DNA of 64,000 nucleotides, taken from Narthecium ossifragum (taxonomy: Eukaryota; Streptophyta; Magnoliopsida; Dioscoreales; Nartheciaceae). Of the stretch, positions 45,991-57,425 are shown piece after piece (position 1 is the stretch's first letter; every line of letters begins with the position of its first letter). A program made the translations under genes and the position numbers. Below the pieces are notes generated by a model. The model worked only from the letters and a program-made list of their open reading frames with translations, searched no databases and was not told where the DNA came from. The stretch covers positions 19,723,274 through 19,787,273 of the forward strand of contig OY986970.1 of NCBI GenBank assembly GCA_963920575.1. The letters run 5' to 3'.

Positions 45991-46322
45991 GCTAGCTCTT
46001 CTTCGCTCGCCTCTACCGGGCCGGTGTTTGGTGACGTGGCGGCGTCTGGCAGTGCTTGAGGAGCGGCGATCTCAGTTTTACCTTTTTGTTATAGATAGTC
46101 TCCTACGGGAGTGATAAATGTATAATTTCCCTGTTTGAGGTTTTGTATTATATTACAGTTCCAGTCTTTGAGGTTGTGATTGTTTGTATAATACAGGATG
46201 ATTATGAATTGCTAGGGTAACCACTACGATTAGATGGAAATCTCGCCAAAATTTTCGTAGTAGGTTAGGTTCCGGTTCGCGTCGCTCGGCCCGGTTGGGC
46301 CTACGCAGGTCGGGGCATGACA

Positions 46323-49253
46323 GGACCCATAATCAAATTTAGTAGGTCGTCTCTTGCAAGCCCTCGTGCATGAAGATCTGAAACCTATGGGAAAAATTTT
46401 TTTTAGTAGTTTTATTTCCATTTATATTGAGTATATTTGCTACATTTGTAGTGTCTCATTTATAATAAAAACAAATTGAGGCTTACACGATTATGTAACC
46501 AATTAGGAAACTCCTAGTTGTGTCTTCGGGCTATATTTCTAGTGCTCTCACTTTGAAGCTCACGCATGTGCTCCCTATGAGAAAATATGGTTGAATACTT
46601 AAAATGTGTATAGTATATTGTGTTCATAAATTGAAAGAAGTCAGTTTAAGCTCTATTACTCTATAAATGACTAAACTTCTTCACAATTTTAAAGCACATA
46701 TGTACAAGCTTAGTCACACTCCTCTTTGTTAAGGCGACATGATTTAAATGCTCCTTTTGGATTACCATTTTTGGCAAAAACAGACAAGCCACTATGATCC
46801 AAACATCCATAATCATTTCTTGGTACTCAATTGAATCTCGTTTCAACAATATGTAGATATCTGGAGCAAATTGTTAGGCATTCATCCGCAAGATAACCTT
46901 CTGCAATTGAGCCCTCTGGACGAGCCTTATTGTGTACATATGATTTAAGTGTACGCAAGTACCTAACACATAGTAAAGATACTTAATTAGCGAAGTATTC
47001 AACTAAATTCATAATGGTACACGATTGACAAAAAAACAATGTACCTTTCAATTGGGTACATCCATCCATAATGTGCCGGTCCAGCAAGTTTAGCCTTTAT
47101 TGCTAAATGAACTGGTAAGTGAACCATTATGTCAAAAAAAGCTTATGGAAACACCACCTCTAGATTGCATAGAGTTATCGGAATATGATCCTTCATTTTC
47201 TCTAAATCCTCGACTCTCAATGACTTTGAAGAAAAATTCTTTAAAAAAAAATACTCAACTCAATGAGTGACTCACATACATTCTTAGCTAAAAGTCCACG
47301 TATTGCAAGTGGAAGTATATGCTGCAACAATATATGGTGATCATGGCACTTCAAACCTGTAATTATTTTTCATTTATATTCACACATCGTGAGATATTTG
47401 ATGAGAAACCACAATGGACTTTTAGATTTGCTAAGAACACACAAAAGATAGTTTTCTCATGAGGCGATATTGTGTAGCATGCAGCTGCCAACCATAACTT
47501 ATTCTTGTCAGCATAAGGATGAAGATCTTCCCTAATTCCCATGTCTACAAGATCAAAATGACTGTTTATTGTGTCTTTCATTTTCCCCTTGATATTCATG
47601 ATCATTGACAATATATTATCCGAGACCTTTCTTTCAATATGTATAACGTCAAGATTATGCCGCAATAAATGAGCCTTCCAATAAGGTAACTGGAAAAAAA
47701 TACTCCTCTTCCTCCAATTATAAGCATAGTTTGAATCACTACGCTTTCTTTTTTGACCCTTGCCAAATATAAACTTATCCAATGACTGTAGTTGATCAAG
47801 AACATTATCTCCCGACAATGCTTTCGGTGCAAGTCTTTTCTGTACTTTACCGTCAAAGGAATTTTTATTCCGTTGCCATGGATGATTGAGTCTCAAAAAG
47901 CGACGATGAGACATATAACATAGCTTGCTCCTAATTGACATGGAGGAAGTGTCTTTATGGCGACACAGACAAGCTAATTTTCCTTTGGTTGACCATCCTG
48001 ACAAGTTAGCATATGCTGGAAAATCATTAATAGTCCACATCACAGCCATTCTTAATTTGAAATTCTGTTGTGCATGTGCATCATATGTGTCAATCCCAAC
48101 TTCACACAATTCCTTCAACTCTTCAATCAAAGGTTGTAGATATACATCAATATCATTTTCTAGACACTTGGGTCCCAGGATATGAAGCGTCAACAAGAAG
48201 TTGGTATGTTTCATGCACATCCAAGGAGGTAAATTGTATGGAATCAGAACTACATGCCAAATACTATGTGAGGTGCTCATAAGACCATAAGACTTGAAAC
48301 CATCACTTGCAAGGCCAAGGCGAACACTCTGTGGATCTGTAGCAAATGAACCATGTTGTTCATCAAATGATTTCCATGCCACATAGCCAACTGGATGTCT
48401 CAACACACCATCATCAACATGTTGCCCCTTGTGCCATCATTTATCATTAACAGTAGTTTTGGACATGAATAGCTTTTGTAGTCTTGGCTTTAAGGGAAAG
48501 TGTCTCAAAACCATGTGTGGGATTCTACTCCTACCCTGTTCGACTTTCCTTCTTCAAAGTCCACACACAGGACATGACTGTGGATCCTGATGCTCCCGCC
48601 AATATAGAATGCAATCATTCCTACATGCATCTATTTTTGTATCATCCTCCCCCAAATCACGAACAATCTTTCTTGCCTCATAAAAGGATTCAGAGATCAA
48701 GGCATCTTTTGGAACAAGTTCTTTTATAAATTGCAACAGTGGATCCATTGATTTCTTGGCCCAAATATTTAAAGTCTTCAAGTGCAGTAACTTCACAACA
48801 AACGCCAACTTAGTTAGTGTGCAACCCGGATATAGTTCCACCTTGGCATCTTCTAGCAATTGATAAAACTTCAAGGCCTTCGAATTTAGATCTTCAGAAG
48901 TATTTGCAATGCCACAGGAATCATAAATCATTCCAACAAAGTCATCATCGGCTGTATCATTTGCCTCATCATCATCGCCAATAGAATCCGAACCAGATGG
49001 TTCGTATGCATTCATCAATGCTTCTCCATAAAGATACCATGTACTGTAGCCCTCTAGAATTTCATTATTGAATAAGTGAGCTCTAACATTATATCGGCGA
49101 TTGAAGACACAATTCCTACATTTATTACAGGGGCACCGAATTCTATCGCCGACCCTTACTGATTTGAATGCAAAGTGGAGAAAAGAATCAACTTCGTTTA
49201 TATATTCCCAACTTGACCGATTTTTTTATTTTCATCCAATTCTTGTCATGCAT
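46323..49253 (-). pseudogene. TNP2-type CACTA transposase, N-terminal and central parts
   Basis: TNP2 is the catalytic CACTA transposase. From ATG 49253 the minus strand reads MHDKNWMKIKK and, after a frame change at an A7 run (about 49224-49230), SSWEYINEVDSFLHFAF with IRCPCNKCRNC, a transposase-associated domain. A 154-codon stretch (49018-48554) ends in CPVCGL followed by a stop. Then HFPLKPRLQKLF and the main transposase frame 48406-47363 (SVRLGLASDGFK, VVLIPYNLPPWMCMK, WTINDFPAYANLSGWSTKGKLAC). A DUF4218-like region follows at about 47340-46850 (VHLPVHLAIKAKLAGPAHY, WMYPIERYL, EGSIAEGYLADECLT). Several stops and frameshifts make it inactive. Confidence 0.9.
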
Positions 49254-50350
49254 TTTTCCTACTAGCTTTCACAAAATAAACAATTAAAATGAGTTGTTTT
49301 ATAGGTTTCATAGCTCGTAATCAAATGGCTATGAAAACTAATTCAAAAAAACAAACACACCAAAGATCAAAAGACAAGCACCATCTACTATATAGAAATA
49401 ATTAAATCTATCACAAGACTTGTTAACTAGCATTTAACTGATTATACTTATATTAAGTACTACTTTTCATCATTTTTCAGGATATACATACCAAATTTGA
49501 ATTATAAGCATGAAAAAACCTCCATTTAAGATATGGCTACCGATATGATTATAGCTCAAAGAGGTACTCACCAAATTTGATCTTTCAAATAAAGGGAAAC
49601 AAGTTTGAAATGAGCCCTTTGTCTACAGATGACCAGAGAATCAACGCCAAGTTCGGATAAATTAAGTTCACAGAAAACAGGAATCTCTTACTTCCTATAA
49701 GAATAAGAGGATAAGAAAGAAGCACCGGTCAATTTACAATGTAACTTCTATAGAAATTAGATTCGTAAAGTGTATAGACATCAGTCTAAAATAACAAAAA
49801 AGAACCATTACTGCTTCAATTTACAGATTCATTTGCTCATACTTGTCAACCCTCATGTGTCAAGTACATAGGAATAAAACAGAAACCTGTCAGCTAATAA
49901 CTCTACCATCTTACAAGCACACTGGTAATGAAAAACAATATTTAAGACATGGCTATCGATATGAACCCATATCCTTGGTCAAACATGAAGCATGAAAAAC
50001 AATATTTAAGATATGGCTACATAACCCAAGGAGAGAAATCTACAAACATGAAGTAGCAAAGTGTTACTTGGTCAAACTATCACATGAGATCCAACCCTCT
50101 CATGAACCCATGTCCTACAGAAAACTGCCAAAGCTTCTAAAAGAAAGGAAAAACCAATAATAATTCACTAAAAGATAAAATGATGCATTGAGACAAATTT
50201 GAGACTCGGTGTAAGGCAAAAGGAAGAAAACAATGGAAGCAATTCTCATATGCGTGTAGCCCAAACACAAATAGCTTGCAACAGCCAAGAAAATGTTTCA
50301 CAAAAATCCAAAGAAGGATGTGTGGCCTTCATCTTGAAATATCAATATCC
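49254..50350. other. CACTA 5' noncoding region
   Basis: AT-rich sequence upstream of the TNP2 start; possible intron or 5' untranslated region. Two similar stretches contain AAAACAATATTTAAGA (near 49933 and 49998). No gene seen. Confidence 0.5.
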
Positions 50351-51360
50351 TGAATGTTGAACTTTTTTTTAATATGAATCGATAAATGAAAAACCTAGGT
50401 AGGAGGAGTCTAAGATTCTTGAATGCTTGTAAATAAAATGAAAAGCAAATTACACAAGTAAATAAAGGATGAGATGAGAGTTAGAGAGAGTGCACCATAT
50501 ATATAGTGGTTCGATCCAACTCTTGGTTTATGTCCACTTCACTCAAGATCCTCACTGAGATTCTACTACTAGAAAATCCTTTTACAAGCTTTCCAACAAG
50601 CTTCCGGGTGCTTGACAACCTTACAATCCTCTCCCAAGACCTCTTGGGTATCCTCCAAGTCTCTCTTGACTTCTGTCAAAGTCTACTTCACAACTTGAAG
50701 TAGTTTTATAAAGGTTAAAGCTCTCAAGGATGATGAAATGAAAACTAAACTTGCTAAAATGTATACCAATAATCCCCTTTGGTCCTTTTACAAGTTTACT
50801 GCATCTTCCCTCTTATACTTGAGCTTCAAAGCCTCAAAAAATAACTCCCAATGGCTATTTTGCTTTTCTCCAACGGCTATATTTTTTACTATGCGCACAC
50901 TGGCGGTCGACCCTCACATCGTCCGCCACATCGACCGTCGCACTCAAAATATAGCTAGGATCAACTACCACATCAACCTTCAAGCTTCACGGTCGACCTT
51001 CGCATCAATCGTCACATCGATCGTCAGCCTCTGTGAGAAAATGATGCATTCAGGGTCAATGCCTCGTTCGACCGTCGCTCTTTTAAATTAAGTCAGCATA
51101 GTCCATGGTCAATCGGTGCATCGTCTGCCAGCCTACAACATTTAAAAACGAATTTCACTCTAAGCCAATACTTAGCCAAAGTATAAAACAACCAAATAAC
51201 CTCCGCGGTCGATCTGTTCATCAACCATCGCATCGACCGCGAGTACAAAAAATATCTTAAACATTGAATTTAACGAGTTCCAAATTAAGGTATATAATAT
51301 CAAATCATTGTTTATCATCATACACATATTAACATCATAAAAACAAGGTTAGGATCAACA
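50351..51360 (-). repeat. 3' LTR of copia element
   Basis: 1,010 bp. Plus strand TGAATGTTGAAC to TAGGATCAACA. It contains a GGTCGAC-type array at 50898-51245. A minus-strand TATA is not obvious. Confidence 0.9.
50898..51245. repeat. GGTCGACC palindrome array in copia LTR
   Basis: About ten GGTCGAC or ATCGACCG-type strings in 350 bp, for example GGCGGTCGACC, CACATCGACCGTC, CACGGTCGACC, GTTCGACCGTC and CGCGGTCGATC. It is the same motif class as in the gypsy LTRs although copia and gypsy LTRs are otherwise unrelated. Confidence 0.82.
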
Positions 51361-52691
51361 ATCATCCCCTTTTTGATGATGGCAACCTTTTCAATTGTGA
51401 TGAGAAACATCAAAGGCTCTCCCTTAATCCATGCATCCATTTTTCACATGAACTATGTTCTAAAATGAAATCTTTTGATGCATACAGGTCATATGTCACT
51501 ATGAGGATATAATAAGCTTGATTAGAAGTTTAAAAACATGAAAATTCAAAACTTGACATATGCAACTCTTTGTATAGAAATAAGACATATGACTTTGAGC
51601 AATGATCGTACAACATTCAATTATATAAATATGTATCATTCAATTTAGAAAAGAAACTTTCAATTAAACATTCAAAGGCTTCAAGTAAATGCAAAATTAT
51701 AAAGTTTCAAAACTTTCAAAACTAAAATATCAACAATTTAGGGCTCATTTTTTGGCATCACAATCCTTCTACATCGAAATCCTTCTCCCCTTTTGACATC
51801 ATCAAAAAGCAATATAGGAGGGGATAAAAAAAAGTTAATATCATAGTCAATTATCAAGTTTAACAAGGACTTTTAAAAATTAGATTAAAATCTTTTGAAA
51901 ACTGAAAAGTTATTAAACTTCACAAGCACTTGAAAGTTATGCACAAAATAGATAGTTCTTGGTTGCCTTGCAATCCCTTAATTTGGTTGCATATTTAATA
52001 GACTTTGATAGTAAATATACATTTTCATCTTAGCATTTTTACTTTGGGCATTCATTAAACGTATCAAGCTTGCCTTGCAATCCAATGTTAAAGACACTCT
52101 CTTAGTTTCAACACAATCTCATTTCCACAATATCCACATATAAACAAGCTAAACAAGATATTGAACTTTATTTACATTTCAAAAACAATATAGGATTCAA
52201 AATTTCCGACCATTAGATGTTTACAACATAAACCAACATTAAAATTAACATCTTCCATTCCAAACATCAAATTACCAAAGATGCATTTCAAGGCTTTACA
52301 AAGTCAAAATTTCCAACTATTTGTTTCCAAACAAAAACAACAAAAGTTTAAAACCAAAATACAAGCTTGACAAGTAGAAAACCCAAAAGATGAAATGTAG
52401 GCATTTGTTCTTTAAATCATTCAAATTGATATTTCATCCATAGGAAAAATATTTTTGACAAAATACATTTTAAATAACTTGAAGTTCATCAAGCATAGCC
52501 AAAATATAAGAACATTCATCATATTAGGCTTCCTTAAATCATTTGAGTTAAGTTGAGAAAGAAAATGCTAAAAAAAATCACAAATCTTGTAAAGGGAGCA
52601 ACAAGTTTGAACACCAATGGAGTATATCATTTAATAACTATTTGCATACCTACATTTTCATGAAAGATTGAGAGCATATTCTTGTCCCCCG
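51361..52691 (-). other. Noncoding internal region of copia element
   Basis: Begins (minus 3' end) with the polypurine-tract region at 51361-51380. The rest is AT-rich with no pol reading, so pol was lost or never present in this derivative. Confidence 0.75.
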
Positions 52692-53700
52692 TCATATGCC
52701 TTGAGCATCCATTAGCAAGTTACCACTATTTTCCTTTGAATTGGTCTTAACCTTGGATCTCAAGCATTCCTTCAAAAATGAATCAAGTCTTGATTTTTGG
52801 TACCCAAATCTTTTTGGGTCCATTAACGTTAGTTTATTTTGCATATCGGAGGTAGTATTTCTAAATATAGTATATTCATATTGAGAATCCTTAAGTTCTT
52901 TTCTAAGTGAGGCATGATCATTACTAGATGTCTCAAATATGCATTCATTTTCCTTTTCTAAGATGTTAATTCTATGCATGACATCTTGTTTTTCTTAAGA
53001 AATTTGAAGTCACTAGCTAAGGAATGATAAGCTTCAAATAATTCATCAAAGGCAAGCTTATGATTTACCTCATCATCTTGTTTTTCTTCATCTTCAAGTG
53101 CTCTCAAGCAAAAGTGGGCATTCTCTTGTTCACCATTGCCTCTCTATAAGTTCATTTCATGAGTCATGAGAGAGCCCAGGAGTTCGTCAATGGATAGGTT
53201 GGATAGATATTTTGCTTCTTCAATTTCCGCCACCTTGGGATCCCTTGATTTAGGTAGACAACTAAGGATCTTTCTCACAATCACATCATTAGCATATACT
53301 CTATCATAAGATTCAAGTGTTTTAAGAATATTGGTAAAGCGAGTAAACATTTAACTAATTGTGTTATCATCTTTCATGCAAAATAATTCATAATCATGAA
53401 CAAGCATGCTAATTTTAGACTCTTTTACTTTGTTGGTTCCTTCATGGGTGTCCTCAAGTTTGTCCCAAATTTCTTTAGCCGATTTGCATGCTGAGATTCT
53501 ATTGAACTCATTAGGGCTTAAGGCACAAAATAGATAGTTCTTGGTTTTGGCATTAATTTGCAAGTTCTTCAAATCGGTTGGGGTATATTCATCATGGGAA
53601 TGAAAGGACCATCTTCAATGACCATCCATGCCTTATAATTCATAGATTGGATAAAAATCTTCGTTTTATCCTTCCAATAGGTATAGGTATGTGGATTGAC
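52692..53700 (-). pseudogene. copia gag pseudogene (SIRE-like)
   Basis: Minus-strand readings in order: YWKDKTKIFIQSMNYKAWMV (about 53650-53690), LQINAKTKNYLFCALSPNEF, SAKEIWDKLEDTHEGTNKVK, KISMLVHDYELFCM (to 53351), then after a stop MFTRFTNILKTLESYDRVY and VRKILSCLPKS, ELLGSLMTHEMNL (to 53144). A later frame (52979-52692) has a coiled-coil-like, charged reading. These are typical of the gag polyprotein of SIRE-type copia elements. The zinc knuckle is not visible. At least one stop and one frameshift disrupt it. Confidence 0.87.
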
Positions 53701-53764
53701 CTACTATATTTTCCATATCAAAATAGGATCCTTTAGGGTTGTTAAACGTTGAATTAGAGACCGG

Positions 53765-53776
53765 GCTCTGATACCA
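53765..53776 (-). promoter_or_regulatory. Primer-binding site of copia element
   Basis: Plus strand GCTCTGATACCA, minus strand TGGTATCAGAGC, complementary to initiator tRNA-Met. It lies about 25 bp inside the LTR edge placed at 53802. The edge is supported by the target duplication. Confidence 0.85.
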
Positions 53777-53801
53777 ATTGAAAGTCCAAAAGGAGGGGGG
53801 G

Positions 53802-54780
53802 TGAATTCGACCTTTTTCAATATAAATTTTTAAATGGAAAACCTAGGTAGGAAGAGTTTGAGATTCTTGAATGCTTGTAAATGAAATGAAAAGAAAATTA
53901 AACAAGTAAATAAAGGGTGAGATAAGAGTTAGAGAGAGTGCACCAAGTTTATAGTGGTTCGACCCAACTCTTAGTCTACGTCCACTTAACTCAAGGTCTT
54001 CCTTGAGGTTCTACTAGTTGAAAATCCTTTTACAAGCATTCCACCAAGCTTTTGGGTACTTGGCAACCTTACAATCTTCTCCCAAAACCTCTTGGGTATC
54101 TTCCAAGTCTCTCTTAGATTTTCTCAAAATCTACTTCACAATTTGAAGTAGTTTTACAAAGGTTAAAGATCTCAATGATGATGAAAATGAAAAATAAACT
54201 TACTAAAATATATACCAATAATCTCCTTTGGTCATTTTACAAGTTTACTGTATCCTCCATCTTATACTTGAGCTATTTTCCTTTTCTCCGACGGCTATAT
54301 TTTTTACTCTGCGCACACTGGCGATCGACCCTCGCATCGTCTGTCACATCAACCGTCGCGCTCAAAATATAGCTCAAATCAACCGCCGCATCAACCTTCA
54401 AGCTTCGCGGTCAACCTTCACATCAACCGTCAAATCAACCGTCAATCACTGTGAGGAAATGATGCTTTCAGGGTCGATGCCTCGTTCGACCGTCACTCCT
54501 TGAAATTAAGTCAACATAGTCCGCGGTCAATTGGTGCGTCATCCGCAGGCCTACAACATTTAAAAATGACTTTCTCTCCAAGCCAATACTTAGCTAAAGT
54601 ATAAAACAACCAAATAACCTCCGTAGTCGATCCGTGCATCGACCATCACATTTACCGTGAGTACAAAAAAATATCTTAAACATTGAATTTAACGAGTTCC
54701 AAATTAAATGATATAAATATCAAATCATTATTTATCATCATACACATATTGAGATCATCAAAACAAAGTTAAGATCAACA
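53802..54780 (-). repeat. 5' LTR of copia element
   Basis: 979 bp, collinear with 50351-51360. It carries the matching palindrome array at 54318-54660, in which many CG dinucleotides have become CA or TG. Confidence 0.9.
54318..54660. repeat. GGTCGACC palindrome array, decayed copy
   Basis: Counterpart of 50898-51245. Several TCGA cores are changed to TCAA (for example ATCAACCGTC, GGTCAACC), consistent with C-to-T decay at CG sites. Confidence 0.8.
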
Positions 54781-54785
54781 TATCC

Positions 54786-55405
54786 TATATCCCAAACATC
54801 CCAACAAGAAAACGCCAAACCATGCCACCACTAGCAAATAAAATAACCCAACATGAATTCATGCCAAACATTAAGCCTCCAAACTTTACAGCATAGAGAC
54901 AACCTTCTATTCATGAACGCCCTAGAGACCCACCGATGGCCACTTAATTAAGATAGGTCAAAACAAACGAAAGAAAAACTTAGAAAAGTACCTTCAAACA
55001 TCTTATAAAAAACGAAATTACCCGACCGATCTAGATCATCTAACCGATCAAACAAAGACATCGGAACCCAAAGAAACACACAAAGAGAAAAAATGACTGA
55101 AGTGGAAAGGGAAGAAGAGAGAGAACAAGCTCACCTTCGGATGGTATCGCTCTCCTCTGGCGTCAGTGTCGGCTATCGGCGTTGAGTGTCGGTAATGATC
55201 GAGAGGTCAGGATTATGGGGATGAGGGTCGGCAATGACCTAATCATAGTTCACTAGGGAACTAGATTGCGAACAAGGCCGGAAGAAGGTGGGATTGGAGT
55301 GCACGATCCGCCGATGGTAGCAACAACGACGAAGAGGTCGAGAGGATGGCCGGCAAGGGTAATTAGGATAGTGGGTCGCCAACGAAGATCTTCCACCGCC
55401 CAGAG
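54786..55405. other. CACTA-internal noncoding sequence
   Basis: Original CACTA sequence between the copia element and the truncated Tekay-like element. It becomes GC-richer after 55130. No recognisable gene; the open frame 55266-55490 runs into the retrotransposon fragment. Confidence 0.45.
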
Positions 55406-55406
55406 A

Positions 55407-55690
55407 GGTCGATTTCGAGATCGACCTAGTACCAGGTACCGCACCAATCTATCTCCCAGCTTTCAGGATGGCACCAACAGAGCAGAGTGAGTTGAAGACC
55501 CAGCTAGATGAGCTTATCAGCAGAGGTTTCATCCGTCCCAGCATGTCTCCCTGGGGGGCGCCAGTGTTGTTCGCAAAGAAGAAGGATGGTACCCTTCGAC
55601 TTTGCATAGACTACAGGCGGCTCAACAGGGTGACGGTGAAGAACAAGTACCCGATGCCGAGGATCGACGACTTGTTTGACCAGCTGGGAG
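55407..55690 (+). pseudogene. Reverse transcriptase fragment
   Basis: Reads [11 protein letters not shown], then [31 protein letters not shown] and [20 protein letters not shown] up to about DQLGG, where it breaks. The catalytic palm with the DD motif is lost. Confidence 0.88.
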
Positions 55691-56470
55691 GAGCACGTTC
55701 CCTTGGTGGAGTTCGCCTACAACAACAACTACCAGTCCAGTCTTGGAGTAGCACCTTTCGAGGCGTTGTACGGTAGGCCGTGTCATTCCCCAGTTTGCGG
55801 GACAGAGGTTGGAGAGGCTCACTCACCGGTCCAGACATCGTCAGGAGGTCGTCAGAGAGGTTAGTGCAGATCAGGCAGAGGCTTCTGACGGCTCAGAGCC
55901 GGCAGAAGAGCTATGCAGATCAGAGGCGACGACCGCTTGAGTTCGCAGTTGGCGACATTGTGTTCCTGCGGGCAGCACCGTACATATGGTCTGTCAGGTT
56001 TGGCAATGGGGGCAAGTTGGTTCCGAGGTTCGTCGGATCGTTTGAGATCCTAGAGAGGGTCGGCGTGGTAGCCTACCGCTTGGACCTTCCTCAACACATG
56101 TCTGTTGTGCACCCGACTTTTCACGTGTCGATGCTGAGGAAGTACCACCCCGACCTGTCGCATGTCATCAAAGTGGATGACATCGAGCTTGAGTCAGGCA
56201 CGACGTTCGTTGAGCAGCATGTTCGAGTACTTGACCGGAGGGATCAGGTCTTGCGGGGCAAGACAATTCCCTTGGTCAAGGTACTGTAGAGGCACAGAGG
56301 CGTCGAGGAGATGACCTAGGAGTGCGAGGCACACGTGCGGTAGGGGAATCCGCACTTATTTCCTTCTCGAGGTAACTTTTGTCCTGCCTTCTAGTGTAGC
56401 TATTTCTTTTGTTTCCGAGCCCTACCTTTATCGAATCTCGGGACGATATTTCCTTTAAGGGTATTAGGAT
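55691..56470 (+). pseudogene. Integrase C-terminal fragment with chromodomain-like tail
   Basis: Starts within the integrase core at [20 protein letters not shown] and [14 protein letters not shown], changes frame near 55800, then GPDIVRRSSERLVQIRQRL, SYADQRRRPLEFAVGDIVFLR, VHPTFHVSMLRKYHP and VLDRRDQVLRGKTIPLVKVL. Stops at 56287-56289 and 56317-56319 replace what are Trp codons in the related copy. All three DDE residues are absent. The final bases (56430-56469) include CGGGACGATATTTCC and TTTAAGGGTATTAGGA before the LTR. Confidence 0.88.
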
Positions 56471-56654
56471 GTGAGGACCCGTCCCTCTACTCATGTGGCT
56501 CGTCGTAGACGGCAAGGGCAATTTGGTAAATTGCGCCTAGTCGGCTAATTTCACACCCGCGTGGGCACATGTTTGGCTAGAATGATTAGTGGGACCCGGG
56601 ATCGAAAGATCCGAGCTTGGGCTTAAGTTTTAGCCCAAGTCTAGCTTCCTGCAA

Positions 56655-56775
56655 AAGACGGATCGATCCTTCCTTGCTAGAAGGATCAATCGGTCAATGC
56701 CAGGAAGTCGGATCGTTGAGAAGGATTGATCCGTCTTTCGATCATGGTTCCTCTTGGACGGATCGATCCTGCTTA
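56655..56775. repeat. GATCGATC array upstream of TATA box
   Basis: CGGATCGATCC, AAGGATCAATCG, GGATTGATCCG and CGGATCGATCCTG in the U3 part. Confidence 0.75.
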
Positions 56776-56790
56776 AGTCGGTTCGTTTGT

Positions 56791-56798
56791 CTATAAAA
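56791..56798 (+). promoter_or_regulatory. TATA box of LTR
   Basis: CTATAAAA at the same relative place as in the sister LTRs. Confidence 0.7.
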
Positions 56799-57139
56799 CG
56801 GACGTAACCTTCTTCCTTGAATCTCTTTTGAAATCCGAGTTCTTGAGCTGAGATTTTCTGGATTTCGAAGAGGTTGTGGACGATCCAAGGCCTAGCAGCT
56901 GGGATTGAAGCTGCTATTGCATAGGTAGGGATCCTACCTACATTTTTTTCGGGTTTTTGGATGTTTTTCCGGTTTTTTGTGATCTTTTGTTTAGATCTTG
57001 ATATATACTTGTTAGATTATAGTATTTCCACCGGTTTTGGACTCGTGGTCCTTCGTACTACTAGATCCCAAGGTTTTGTGGAATTTGGAGGAGTTTTCCG
57101 ACGGTATTTTCTCACCGGAGGGTTACCGGAGAACCCATC

Positions 57140-57425
57140 GCGATCGATCCTTCTGTGAGAGGGATCGATCCTTCTTTGTTAGTCATGTTGAACTCGAGCA
57201 GGATCGATCATTCTCGGGTGAGAACGATCGATTCTTGTGCCTTGGGTAGCATGGGATCCCCCTCGTCGCGAGTAGGATCGATCGTCCCTTGGGGGGAAGG
57301 ATCGATCCTCCTTGGCACGGCAGTGAGGATGTTCCCTATCGCGTACTTGGCACAATATGGAGAGATTGTTCTCTGCCATTAGAAGGATCGATCTTCCCTT
57401 GGGGGGGAGGATCGATCCGTCTACG
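57140..57425. repeat. GGATCGATCC palindrome/hairpin array
   Basis: About ten GGATCGATCC, AACGATCGATTC or AAGGATCGATCC-type copies in 285 bp, matching the downstream arrays of the sister LTRs. Confidence 0.87.

Larger units (their letters stand above)
44125..46322 (+). mobile_element. Solo LTR, Tekay-like gypsy, inside TNP2 gene
   Basis: 2,198 bp, ending GGGGCATGACA. The expected first T of TGTGAGG is A here (44125). A perfect 5-bp duplication GGACC lies at 44120-44124 and 46323-46327. The LTR carries two GATCGATC arrays, a TATA box at 44437 and the conserved hairpin block at 45922-45990. Layout matches the solo LTR 11162-13460. Confidence 0.93.
50351..54780 (-). mobile_element. Gag-only SIRE-like Ty1/copia retrotransposon
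   Basis: LTRs are 50351-51360 and 53802-54780. A perfect 5-bp duplication TATCC lies at 50346-50350 and 54781-54785. In minus orientation it has a primer site, a broken gag, a noncoding stretch and the polypurine region with AAAAAGGGGATGAT. LTRs start TGTTGATC on minus. Protease, integrase, reverse transcriptase and RNase H are absent. The gag type and the sequence around the polypurine tract are those of SIRE-lineage copia elements. Confidence 0.92.

Noticed and set aside
55266..55490. Open frame crossing the left edge of the truncated retrotransposon
   Set aside because: The part before 55406 has no recognisable domain and the frame ends in the retrotransposon in the wrong frame.
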